This document shows, in pieces, positions 41,222-50,010 of a DNA stretch of 59,865 nucleotides. The translations under genes and the position numbers were made by a program. The stretch lies in NCBI GenBank assembly GCA_017963125.1, contig JAGCUA010000086.1:1-59865 (forward strand), in the 5' to 3' direction. The notes beneath the pieces were generated by a model. That model saw only the letters and a program-made list of their open reading frames with translations. It did no database searches and had not been told where the DNA came from. Position 1 is the stretch's first letter, and each line of letters starts with the position of its first letter. The DNA comes from a bacterium. GTDB taxonomy: Bacteria; UBP6; UBA1177.

Positions 41222-43810
41222 ATGCTGAATCTGAAAAAGATAATTTTTCTGACAGCTCTGACTGCTTTTTCGTTTGTTTGCATTCAGGCGGAAGAGGTCG
41301 AGGTTGCGGAAGCCGACAGCGTTAAGGTTCCGATCAATCTCAACAATAAGCTCAAACCGATGAATCCGGGTATGAAAAAGTTGAACAACGTCAAGATAAA
41401 CAAGCCCGCTGCGGCAGCAAAAGAAGACGAGGAGAAGCAGGAGGAAAACGAAGACAAACCTACTGAAAATGCAGTTCAGCCGAAGAAAAACCCTGCCAAC
41501 AGCGAGGTGAGAACCGTAACGCCTCCGCAGCCGAAGAACATTCTCAATAAGGAACAGCCGAAGACCCCGGAAGAAAACAAACTTCTTGATGCCGTAAAAG
41601 TCGAGATCAACGAGCCGAAAGCGGCAAATATGAACCTTAAAATCAGACTCGATTTCAAGGACGAAGAGCTTATGAACGTAGTCAAACTCTTCTCCGATCT
41701 GCTTCAGAAGAATTTCATAATCCCTGAAAATCTCGGCAAGGCGAAAATCAACCTTCTTTCACCGCAGAAAGTCACGGTTGCCGAAGCTTACAAAACCTTC
41801 CTTACACTTCTTGCAGTCAACGATTTCAGTGTTTCGGAAGACGGTTCCTACACGATAATCACGAAGGAAAAGAACATTCCGGAGATGAAAATCCCTTTTT
41901 ACAAGGGAACTGAAGTGCCCGATCTCTTCAAAATGGTTGCCACAATTATGAAGTTCGAGTACGTCACTGCGACGGATATCGACAAGGTCCTGAAGCTTTT
42001 CAGGGACAAAGGTGCGACTTCGGTCGTTTTTGACGACAAGACTTTGATCGTCGTTGATTATGCGGCGAATATCAGAAAGATAATGACTCTGGTGAAAGAG
42101 CTCGACCAGCCTTCAGAATCGGACAAGGCTGAGCTTTACTTTATCAAACTCAACCACGTTCTTGCAGCAGATGCACGTAAAATCATTGAAGATATTTTTA
42201 AAGATTTCTCCAAAAAGGGAAATAAGAAAGGCAAAAACAACGACAATACTCCTTCTCTCGGCGGTGTCGGAAAACAGGCCGACGGTAACAACAGTAACAA
42301 CAGATTCCCGCCGCGTCCTCCGTTTCCTCCTTCATGGGGCAGTCAGGAAGACAGTGAAGGTTTGAGCGAAACATACATTCACATCGTTGCTGACGAAAGA
42401 AGCCAGCAGATAATCGTTCTCTGCAACAAGGCTACATACAATCTGATCCTTCAGGTCGTTCAGAATATCGACCGCGAAGTCGAAGGCGAAGGCGAGATCC
42501 ACGTCGTAAAACTTCAGAACGCGAAAGCTGACGATATGCTTAAGACATTGAATTCACTGTCGAAAAACAAGAAATCGTCAGGTTCTTCAAAGAGCGGAAC
42601 CAAGGGAACCGATGTCTTTGAAGGCGATGTTCAGATTTCAGCGAACGAATCGACGAACTCCCTCGTCGTAGTTTCTTCTCTTCAGGATTTCAGAAACCTT
42701 AAAAAAGTTGTCGAAAAACTCGACGTGAAGCGCAAACAGGTCTTTGTAGAAGCGGCTATTCTCGAAGTCAGCATCGACAACAACCTTGAATACGGCAACG
42801 CTTATGCTGCGATGGGATACGAAGTTACGGTCGCCGGCGAGAAAGTTCCTCTTTTCTTCGGAAAGGCTCTCTCTTCTCCGACTCCCGGACTCGTTGCCGG
42901 AATGGTCGGCGCATCGGTTGACGGAACCGCCGGAATGCCGGGGCTTTCGCTTGTTGACGGCGTTCCTTCGATCGGACTTATTCTGAATGCGGCTCAGAAC
43001 GATTCGACGGTAAACGTAGTTTCGACTCCGCACCTTCTCACGACAGACAACGAAGAGGCCGAGATCACGGTCGGTGAAACAGTTCCGTTCCCGTCAGGCA
43101 ATATCCTTACAAGCACGACAGGAAGCACGATAACCTACACCCGTGAAGACGTTGCGCTCAAACTCAAGATAAAACCGCAGATCAACGAATCTGGATATAT
43201 GACTCTTGAGATCAATCAGGAAATGACCGAACTCGGCGCTCAGACCGACTACGGTTACAAAACGACGAAAAGACAGGCTAAAACCAAAATCAACGCCGAA
43301 AACGAGCAGACGATAGTCATCGGCGGTCTTATGAAAGACACCGTTACCGAAGGCGAGAACAAAATTCCGATTCTGGGCGACATTCCGGTCATCGGAAACC
43401 TTTTCAAGTATAAAAAAGTGAACAAAGCAAAAGTAAACCTTCTTCTTATCCTTACTCCGCACGTTGTCGACAGCAAAGAGGATTTCGAGCGCATTCTCCG
43501 CAAGAAAATGGAGGAGCGTGACGAATTTGCAAGAAAGTATTACGGCGGCGACACTACGTTTGAAGAGACGGTTTACCTTGACAAAAGACGCGGTGCGCTT
43601 CTTTCGATGGTAAACGCTGTAAGCAACCAGCAGGCTTTAGAAAAAGAGGAGTTGAAAAGAATAGAAGCTGCCAACAAGAAGGAAAATTCGATAATGGTCA
43701 CTCCAGACGGTGAAGAAAAAATCATCGAAAATACGGATGAATCTTCTAAAAAAGGAAAGTCGAAAGACGCTGAAGACGAACTTGTTCCCGATATCGACGA
43801 AGAGGATTAG
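41222..43810 (+). CDS. gspD: Type II secretion secretin
   Basis: An 862-residue outer-membrane secretin. Signal peptide MLNLKKIIFLTALTAFSFVCIQA; then a Lys/Glu/Pro-rich region to about residue 130. The N domains follow: KIRLDFKDEELMNVVKLFSD with KNFIIPENLGKAKINLLSP (N0), KAELYFIKLNHVLAADARKI (N1), and later N repeats with a Gly/Asn/Pro-rich insert near residues 335-375. The secretin core includes VEAAILEVSIDNNLEYG, VVSTPHLLTTDNEEAEITVG and TVIGGLMKDTVTEGENKIP-like strands. A charged C-terminal tail may bind a pilotin. SD AGGAGG precedes ATG 41222. Confidence 0.95.
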   Translation: MLNLKKIIFLTALTAFSFVCIQAEEVEVAEADSVKVPINLNNKLKPMNPGMKKLNNVKINKPAAAAKEDEEKQEENEDKPTENAVQPKKNPANSEVRTVTPPQPKNILNKEQPKTPEENKLLDAVKVEINEPKAANMNLKIRLDFKDEELMNVVKLFSDLLQKNFIIPENLGKAKINLLSPQKVTVAEAYKTFLTLLAVNDFSVSEDGSYTIITKEKNIPEMKIPFYKGTEVPDLFKMVATIMKFEYVTATDIDKVLKLFRDKGATSVVFDDKTLIVVDYAANIRKIMTLVKELDQPSESDKAELYFIKLNHVLAADARKIIEDIFKDFSKKGNKKGKNNDNTPSLGGVGKQADGNNSNNRFPPRPPFPPSWGSQEDSEGLSETYIHIVADERSQQIIVLCNKATYNLILQVVQNIDREVEGEGEIHVVKLQNAKADDMLKTLNSLSKNKKSSGSSKSGTKGTDVFEGDVQISANESTNSLVVVSSLQDFRNLKKVVEKLDVKRKQVFVEAAILEVSIDNNLEYGNAYAAMGYEVTVAGEKVPLFFGKALSSPTPGLVAGMVGASVDGTAGMPGLSLVDGVPSIGLILNAAQNDSTVNVVSTPHLLTTDNEEAEITVGETVPFPSGNILTSTTGSTITYTREDVALKLKIKPQINESGYMTLEINQEMTELGAQTDYGYKTTKRQAKTKINAENEQTIVIGGLMKDTVTEGENKIPILGDIPVIGNLFKYKKVNKAKVNLLLILTPHVVDSKEDFERILRKKMEERDEFARKYYGGDTTFEETVYLDKRRGALLSMVNAVSNQQALEKEELKRIEAANKKENSIMVTPDGEEKIIENTDESSKKGKSKDAEDELVPDIDEED

Positions 43811-43812
43811 TC

Positions 43813-45507
43813 ATGGCAGCAAGGCGTAAAATAGGTGAAATCCTTGTCGAAAAAGGCTTCATTGACGAGGCGCAGCTTTCGGAAGCTCTGGCGGCGCAGC
43901 ATGCTGACAGACAGGGAACCGGCAAAATCGGTCAGTTTCTCGTTTCGGAAGGCAAAGTCACTGCCGAGCAGGTTACGGAGGCGTTTTCGGAGCAGAGCGG
44001 AATAAAAATCGTGACGGAAGAGGAGCTCAAAAAGCTTGATCCTGCGGTGTTGGGCGAATTTCCTATAGCGCTGGCTAAAAAATTCAAGGCGCTTCCGCTT
44101 TACACGGACAATGACCTGCATGTTGTCATCACCGATATCGACATGCTTCTTTTCAACCAGCTTTTTATGATTTACCGCAAAAATGTCGTTTCGCTTCTTG
44201 TTTCTACGGCGAAAATCAACGACATTATAAATCAGGCTTACAGCAGCGTCGACAACAAGGAGGAATCGCTTAATGCCGGTGATTTCGACAAAATGGCCGA
44301 TGCGGACGATACGATCCCCGATCTTATCGACTCCAACGACGACGCGCCTATCATCAAATTCGTGAACAACACGATCGCCAAGGCGGTAAAGGAAAAGGCG
44401 AGTGATATCCACTTCGAATCTTATGAAGACGAAGTTATCGTCCGTTTCAGAAAGGACGGCAAGCTTTCCATCGTCCAGCGCGTTCCGAAGGCGGCTCAGG
44501 CAGGTCTCATCACGAGGATCAAGATAATGAGCAGGCTCAACATTTCGGAAAAAAGGCTTCCTCAGGACGGTAATATCAAAGTCAAGATCGCCGGAAACGA
44601 CATCGACTTCCGTGTTTCGACTCTCCCGAGTGTCCACGGCGAATCGATAGTTCTCCGTATTCTCGACAAAAGATCGCAGAAACTTTCGCTTGACGAGAGC
44701 GGCTTCACCAAACGCGATCTCGAGATGATGAGAAAGATAATCCACATGAAGCACGGGATTTTCCTCGTTACAGGACCAACCGGAAGCGGTAAAACGACGA
44801 CGCTTTATTCGGCTCTCACAGAGATAAATTCCCCCGATGTCAAGATAATCACGGTCGAAGACCCGGTCGAGTATCAGATCAAAGGGGTAAACCAGATCCA
44901 CATCAATTCCAAGATCGGTCTCACTTTCGCGAGCGGTCTCCGTTCGATACTCCGTCAGGACCCGGACATCATCATGGTCGGTGAGATCCGTGATAAGGAG
45001 ACGGCAGATATCGCTATCAACGCGTCTCTTACCGGTCACTTGGTTTTCTCGACTCTTCACACAAACGACGCTCCGACGGCATTTACGCGACTTATCGATA
45101 TGGGGATCGAACCTTTCCTCATTTCTTCGACGGTTGTCGGCGTTCTGGCTCAGAGACTTGTCAGAAAACTCTGTCCTGCATGCAAAGAGGCTTATTATCC
45201 GCCGGCTGCGATACTTGAAGAACTCGGTCTTGACCCGAAAGAATACGCGAACCATCCGTTCTACAAGGCTGTCGGATGTCCTGAATGCGGATATTCCGGA
45301 TATAAAGGAAGAAGCGGTATTTTCGAGCTTCTCATGATCGACGAAGAGCTCAGACGTGCCGTAGTTGCGCGTCAGGACGCGAGCGACATCCGCAAGATCG
45401 CGGCTGCGAACGGAATGCTCAATCTCCGTGAAGACGGTGCTCTCAAGGCGATAAAAGGAATAACCTCTCCGGAAGAAGTCCTTCTCAGAACGCAGGAGGA
45501 TAAGTAA
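43813..45507 (+). CDS. gspE: Type II secretion assembly ATPase
   Basis: A 564-residue cytoplasmic hexameric ATPase powering the pseudopilus. The N1E/MshEN domain starts KIGEILVEKGFIDEAQLSEA. The catalytic core has the Walker A motif TGPTGSGKTTTLYSAL, the Asp box ITVEDPVEYQIKGVNQ, the Walker B motif QDPDIIMVGEIRDKETADIA and the His box GHLVFSTLHTNDAP. The zinc-binding loop has CPAC...CPEC (KLCPACKEAY, GCPECGYSGYKGRSG). Two bases after gspD, and overlapping gspF by one base. Confidence 0.96.
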   Translation: MAARRKIGEILVEKGFIDEAQLSEALAAQHADRQGTGKIGQFLVSEGKVTAEQVTEAFSEQSGIKIVTEEELKKLDPAVLGEFPIALAKKFKALPLYTDNDLHVVITDIDMLLFNQLFMIYRKNVVSLLVSTAKINDIINQAYSSVDNKEESLNAGDFDKMADADDTIPDLIDSNDDAPIIKFVNNTIAKAVKEKASDIHFESYEDEVIVRFRKDGKLSIVQRVPKAAQAGLITRIKIMSRLNISEKRLPQDGNIKVKIAGNDIDFRVSTLPSVHGESIVLRILDKRSQKLSLDESGFTKRDLEMMRKIIHMKHGIFLVTGPTGSGKTTTLYSALTEINSPDVKIITVEDPVEYQIKGVNQIHINSKIGLTFASGLRSILRQDPDIIMVGEIRDKETADIAINASLTGHLVFSTLHTNDAPTAFTRLIDMGIEPFLISSTVVGVLAQRLVRKLCPACKEAYYPPAAILEELGLDPKEYANHPFYKAVGCPECGYSGYKGRSGIFELLMIDEELRRAVVARQDASDIRKIAAANGMLNLREDGALKAIKGITSPEEVLLRTQEDK

Positions 45508-46736
45508 TGCCGCTTTTTGCCTACAAAATAATCGACGCAAACGGCAAAGAGAAGAAAGGAACGATCGAAAGCCCCAACAAGGCTGCTGTAAAGACGAAAT
45601 TCCTTTCTGAAGGCTACTATATAACCGAAATCAGCGAAAAGTCGGGAAGTCAGGGTTTCAGTTTTGATTTTCTGCGGAAAATGTTCTCTTTCGGCGCTAA
45701 AAAAGTGCCTCTTGACGAAGTTGCATCCATGACGCGTCTTCTTGCAACACTCCAGAAGGCGAAGATCCCGCTTGTCGAAGCTATCGACGCAGTCGCCCAG
45801 CAGCAGGAGAACCAGGTAATGAAAGATGCCCTTATCATCATCAAGGGCAAGATGAACGAAGGTTACAGTTTTAGTAAGAGCGCAAGAGAATTCCCCAATA
45901 TTTTCGATGACTTGTTCTGCAATATGATCGCAGCCGGCGAAGAGTCGGGCGCAACGGACAAAGTATTGATGAGACTTGCCGGATTCATGGAATCCCAGGT
46001 CGATCTCAAAAACAAAGTCAAAAGCGCGATGACTTATCCTATGGTCCTTATGGTCGTTGCGGTTTTAGTCGTCGGCGTTCTTTTCACGGTCGTAATCCCG
46101 AACCTCGCCAAAATGTTCGACGATGTCAAGATGACCCTCCCGATCCAGACGAAGATCCTTCTCTGGCTTTCCGGCTTTATAGGAAGCTGGTGGTGGCTTA
46201 TCGCGCTCCTTATATTTGCTGCGGTCGTCTCTTTCAACAAGTATATCAAAACTCCGAAAGGCGAGCTCTGGTGGAGCCGAGTCAAAATCAACGCTCCCGT
46301 TATCGGCAAAGTGAACAGACAGGTGGCTATCAGCCGTTTCGCACAGACACTTTCGACTCTTCTTCACTCCGGAGTTCCTATTCTCAGCGCACTCGATATC
46401 GTCAAGAAGATCATCGACAACAAGATCCTTGAAAATGCCGTCGGAGTAGCACGCGAAAACATCAAAGAGGGTGAATCTATCGCGCTTCCGCTCAAAAGAA
46501 GCGGCGAATTTCCGCCTATCGTAATCCAGATGATAGCAATCGGCGAGCAGAGCGGCGAGCTTGAAGAAATGCTTGAAACTTTGTCTGCTTCATACGAAAA
46601 AGAGGTCACTTACACGATGGAAAAACTCACTTCGATGCTTGAGCCGATGATGATAGTTTTCCTTGCTGTCGCGATAGGTTTCATCGTTTTTTCGGTCATC
46701 ATGCCGATACTCCAGCTCAACGACGCTGTCGGTTAG
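45507..46736 (+). CDS. gspF: Type II secretion inner-membrane platform protein
   Basis: A 409-residue polytopic protein with the two T2SSF domains. MPLFAYKIIDANGKEKKGTI is the classical start. The first domain has FSKSAREFPNIFDDLFCNMI with AAGEESGATDKVLMRLA, then hydrophobic segments (YPMVLMVVAVLVVGVLFTVV and WWWLIALLIFAAVVSF). The second domain has FAQTLSTLLHSGVPILSALD and MIAIGEQSGELEEMLETLS, then the last membrane segment ending IMPILQLNDAVG. It forms the platform contacted by GspE. The pseudopilin genes gspG-K are not in this window. Confidence 0.95.
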   Translation: MPLFAYKIIDANGKEKKGTIESPNKAAVKTKFLSEGYYITEISEKSGSQGFSFDFLRKMFSFGAKKVPLDEVASMTRLLATLQKAKIPLVEAIDAVAQQQENQVMKDALIIIKGKMNEGYSFSKSAREFPNIFDDLFCNMIAAGEESGATDKVLMRLAGFMESQVDLKNKVKSAMTYPMVLMVVAVLVVGVLFTVVIPNLAKMFDDVKMTLPIQTKILLWLSGFIGSWWWLIALLIFAAVVSFNKYIKTPKGELWWSRVKINAPVIGKVNRQVAISRFAQTLSTLLHSGVPILSALDIVKKIIDNKILENAVGVARENIKEGESIALPLKRSGEFPPIVIQMIAIGEQSGELEEMLETLSASYEKEVTYTMEKLTSMLEPMMIVFLAVAIGFIVFSVIMPILQLNDAVG

Positions 46737-46749
46737 TCCGCTTTTTTTC

Positions 46750-46777
46750 TTGTCATTTCAGTCACTTTAAATATTGT
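46750..46777 (+). promoter_or_regulatory. Promoter of the S41 peptidase gene
   Basis: TTGTCA at 46750-46755, 16 bases, TATTGT at 46772-46777, in the 73-base gap after gspF. Confidence 0.5.
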
Positions 46778-46809
46778 CTGAAACGGTCTTGAAGTTTTAG
46801 GAGTGCAAT

Positions 46810-48153
46810 ATGAGAAAAACATCGGTCTTGTTATTTCTGGTTTTCCTTTTCATCGTTTCGTGCGAAAACCACGTCATGCCTGATTGTTCGCAGGACAGCG
46901 TGAACAGACAGGCTTTTGCCTATCTCAAAGAGTGGTATCTCTGGTATGAGTATCTGCCGGCGGTAAATCCTGCTTCTTACGATTCGCTCGACAAGATGAT
47001 CGCTGCTGTAAAATACCGCGAAGGCGATGTCCTGGTCGACCGTTTTTCGTATGCTGTCAAAAAGGAGGAACACGATAATTACTATGCCGGAAAGCGTTAC
47101 GGTATGGGAATGTCGATGCAGCGCGACGAAGAGAATGCGGTATATATCTCCCTTGTATATCCTGAAAGTCCGGCCGGTGTTGCCGGGCTCAGGCGCGGCC
47201 AGCGGCTTATTGCGATGAACGGCGTGACTGTCGAAGAGCTTGACGAAAACGGAGCTTACAACAGAGAACACCGCAATGACGAGGATTTTGAAGAGAAAAC
47301 TGACTGGAACAATGTCTATAATGCAGAAAACAAGGGCGAAGCTGTTGTTTTTAAAGTTCTTGATGAAGGAAACGAGCTTGAAACGACACTTTATCTTGAT
47401 GATTACATTGGAAAATCGGTGCTCGCGTATAAAGTTCTGGATCATGACGGCGTTAAGACCGGGTATCTCCACTTCAAATCGTTCATAACCTCTTCAGAAG
47501 ATGAGCTGAACGAAGTTTTTGCGCACTTCAAAAAAGAGAATGTAGAGCGTCTTGTCCTTGATCTCCGTTACAACGGCGGCGGACTTGTGAAGATCGCCCG
47601 CCAGCTCGTCAATCTTATTGCAGGTGACAAAGTAAAGGGCGACGAGATAATCAAACTGATCTACAACAACAAACATCAGGAGCAGAACACTTCATACAAA
47701 GGCGAGGTGCTGAAAAATTCACTTTCAGGCATAAACAAAGTCGCTGTCATAGTTTCGTCGGGAACGGCCAGCGCTTCCGAAATGGTGATAAATTCGCTCA
47801 CTCCTTATGTAGAAGTTTCGCTTATCGGTGAAACGACATACGGAAAACCTGTCGGAATGAACTCGAAGGATATATGCGACCAGACGATCGTTCCGATCAC
47901 CTTCAAATACGCGAATTCGCAGGATTACGGCGATTTTTTCCTCGGCATGGAGGCTGACTGTGCGGCTTCGGACGATTTCAAGCACGATTTCGGTGACGAG
48001 CATGAAGAGGAACTCGCTGTTTCGCTTTACCGTCTTTCAAACGGCAAATGTCCTTCGAATGCGGAAGTGAAGAGCTTTGAAAAGAGAAAGACCATCGAAG
48101 AACTCATTCCGATTCAGCTCAAGGGAATGGGAAAAATCGATTATACTTTTTAG
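46810..48153 (+). CDS. S41-family (CtpA-like) protease lipoprotein
   Basis: A 447-residue lipoprotein protease: MRKTSVLLFLVFLFIVSCEN, lipobox VSC. The N-terminal cap has FAYLKEWYLWYEYLP. A PDZ domain follows (VYPESPAGVAGLRRGQRLIA), and then the peptidase core with LVLDLRYNGGGLVKIARQLV, the Ser nucleophile in VSSGTASASEMVINSL and the catalytic Lys in TTYGKPVGM. It resembles the lipoprotein S41 group with extra C-terminal residues (DCAASDDFKHDFGDEHEEEL). Its own promoter separates it from the secretion operon, though the position suggests an envelope role. Confidence 0.92.
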   Translation: MRKTSVLLFLVFLFIVSCENHVMPDCSQDSVNRQAFAYLKEWYLWYEYLPAVNPASYDSLDKMIAAVKYREGDVLVDRFSYAVKKEEHDNYYAGKRYGMGMSMQRDEENAVYISLVYPESPAGVAGLRRGQRLIAMNGVTVEELDENGAYNREHRNDEDFEEKTDWNNVYNAENKGEAVVFKVLDEGNELETTLYLDDYIGKSVLAYKVLDHDGVKTGYLHFKSFITSSEDELNEVFAHFKKENVERLVLDLRYNGGGLVKIARQLVNLIAGDKVKGDEIIKLIYNNKHQEQNTSYKGEVLKNSLSGINKVAVIVSSGTASASEMVINSLTPYVEVSLIGETTYGKPVGMNSKDICDQTIVPITFKYANSQDYGDFFLGMEADCAASDDFKHDFGDEHEEELAVSLYRLSNGKCPSNAEVKSFEKRKTIEELIPIQLKGMGKIDYTF

Positions 48154-48218
48154 TGCCGCGATCTATTTTTATTCGTAATATCGTGATAACGTTATGACGT
48201 AATAACGACAGCGCGGCA
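48154..48218. repeat. GC-capped inverted-repeat element (third locus)
   Basis: TGCCGCG (48154-48160) and CGCGGCA (48212-48218) bracket an AT-rich core that contains the palindrome ATAACGTTAT (48186-48195) and TCGTAATA/TAATAACGA. It lies between convergent genes and may serve as a two-way terminator. Confidence 0.6.
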
Positions 48219-48228
48219 GAGAAAAAGG

Positions 48229-49740
48229 TCATTTCAGATCAGGATTCTGTTTCAAAACCTCAGGATCGACTTCGTAGATGTTGAAATACGGAGTTTTGTG
48301 TTTCAAGGTCATCCCTTTCGGAGGTTTGCTGCGCAGTTTCCGCAGGTCTTCCTTGGATATTTTGAAGCGGGATGCGCTTGAATTCATGTTGTGTGTGATC
48401 AAAAATATTCCCGGTTTTTTGATCTGTTTGAGTGAATTGATGAAGCGGTAGTTTTTGTTCTTGTAGCCTGAATAGTAGTCTATGCGGTAGTAAATATTCC
48501 TGTCGGCGAGGTATATCGTGGTGTTCGGATATTTCGAGAGAAGAACAGCCATCGATTCCTTCTGGTTGTTTCTGGTCGTTTTGTAGAAGGCACTGTTGTC
48601 AATGGAAAAATAGATGTTGCTGATAAAAATGGTGAGAAAAATGACCACTGCCGTGATTTTTAAAGCGATTTTATTCGTTTTTACAAGATCTGAAAGGAGG
48701 ATCGCGCACATAGCGCAGATAGGAAGAACGAAAATTATCGTGTAGCGGTTATTTCTGATGAGGGTGGTGTAGGGGTTCAGGCTTGTCGGTGCGAACGACA
48801 TGAACAGGAAGTAGGAGAGGAACCAGATGAAAAACATGACTTCCCGGCCCTGTTTTTTCATGCACATTTTCACGATGCAGGCAAGAAGCGCAGCAGCGGT
48901 GAAGTAACCGCCGAATCCGAATGTTCTCCAGCGTGCGAAGTTGCCGGATGTGAAAACTGTCCTTATGTAGAAAAACAGGTCTTTCGGATCGACATCGGTC
49001 ATTCTGTTCTGATATTCGACCACTTTTTTGCTGAGATCGAATACATGAAAAAAGTTGTTGTGGATCTTGAGATAGACAAATCCCTGGAATATAGCCGGGA
49101 CAAGCGAAACAAGTGCCGCGCAAAGAACCCAGAGAACAGTTTTTTTGTTGAATCCTTTTCTGTACCACACATAAATCGAGACTAAGAGCGCGATAAAAAG
49201 CCCCGTCGTTCTTGCGAAGAAGATCCAGCCGATCGCGAAGCCTCCGAGGATGAACCATCCGATTTTTTCGCTTTTTGCACCTCTCTGGAATGAATAAACT
49301 GTCAGCAGCGTGAAAAATTCGAGCGGAGCGGCGACCTGAAGAAAGTTGGAAAAGATAGCGACGATCGGGTATGTGATGTAGAAAAGAGTAGTGATGACAG
49401 CAGTTGCTTTATCGGTCTCGGCTTCGATGATTTTATAAGCTAACCAGACGCTTGAAATGCCGTAAACCATCGTCGGGAGCAGCGATGTGAAGTCGTTTAC
49501 TCCGAAGAGTTTGTAAAGCAGGGCAGCCGGAGCGAAAACGACCCAGCGGACATCGAAAATGAAGCCGGCTGAAAAGTTGCCGTTTGCGAACCGGTTGGCT
49601 AAAGTGCTGTAGGGAAAGTCGTCGCCCTGGGCAATTCCCATGAAATTGATCATTCGGAATATGAATGAGAAAATCATAAGAAGATATACGGGTTCGACAG
49701 GAAATCCTTCAAGTTTTTTGCGTATTTTGTCAAGATTCAT
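48229..49740 (-). CDS. Polytopic membrane glycosyltransferase (GT39/ArnT-like)
   Basis: A 503-residue protein with about ten membrane segments. The first periplasmic loop holds the acidic GDDFPYSTLANRFANG, like the catalytic Asp loop of the PMT/ArnT GT-C enzymes, and further segments include YGISSVWLAYKII and TAVITTLFYITYPIVAIFSN. The C-terminal part is soluble (NTTIYLADRNIYYRIDYYSG). It probably transfers a sugar from a polyprenyl-phosphate donor on the outer face of the inner membrane. Before the restriction island entered, it lay just downstream of the CpsB-type phosphatase gene on the same strand. Confidence 0.82.
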   Translation of the reverse strand: MNLDKIRKKLEGFPVEPVYLLMIFSFIFRMINFMGIAQGDDFPYSTLANRFANGNFSAGFIFDVRWVVFAPAALLYKLFGVNDFTSLLPTMVYGISSVWLAYKIIEAETDKATAVITTLFYITYPIVAIFSNFLQVAAPLEFFTLLTVYSFQRGAKSEKIGWFILGGFAIGWIFFARTTGLFIALLVSIYVWYRKGFNKKTVLWVLCAALVSLVPAIFQGFVYLKIHNNFFHVFDLSKKVVEYQNRMTDVDPKDLFFYIRTVFTSGNFARWRTFGFGGYFTAAALLACIVKMCMKKQGREVMFFIWFLSYFLFMSFAPTSLNPYTTLIRNNRYTIIFVLPICAMCAILLSDLVKTNKIALKITAVVIFLTIFISNIYFSIDNSAFYKTTRNNQKESMAVLLSKYPNTTIYLADRNIYYRIDYYSGYKNKNYRFINSLKQIKKPGIFLITHNMNSSASRFKISKEDLRKLRSKPPKGMTLKHKTPYFNIYEVDPEVLKQNPDLK

Positions 49741-49813
49741 TTGTCACCTCTAAAAAAACCGCTGGAAGTCTACTTTTTATTTTAAGGATTGCAAATGCAG
49801 GAGAAAATCAGCT

Positions 49814-49912
49814 GTTTTCAAACAGAAATTTGTCAGAAAACAGATCTTTTCCGTATCCCGAGAAGTTGTTTTTGAGGAAAGTGAGCCCTTTGTCGACGCT
49901 TTCAAGCTGGGA
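49814..49912. repeat. Left 99-bp direct repeat (old 3' end of the CpsB gene)
   Basis: It matches 53178-53276 over 99 bases with four differences. On the minus strand it encodes the last residues of the phosphatase, ending LFSDKFLFENS and a TGA stop, but the rest of the gene is missing here. Confidence 0.93.
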
Positions 49913-50010
49913 CATAAGCGTCATTCTGCAACAAAACAATTCTAAAACTTGTTTTCTGTTTGTTTATGTGTTACAAGAAAACGCTTTAATCGTAATTAGC
50001 GGGGTGAAAT

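Noticed and set aside
49913..50010. Promoter of the type IIG gene
   Set aside because: Several weak TTGTTT/TTACAA pairs are possible, none clearly better than the AT-rich background, so no site was listed.
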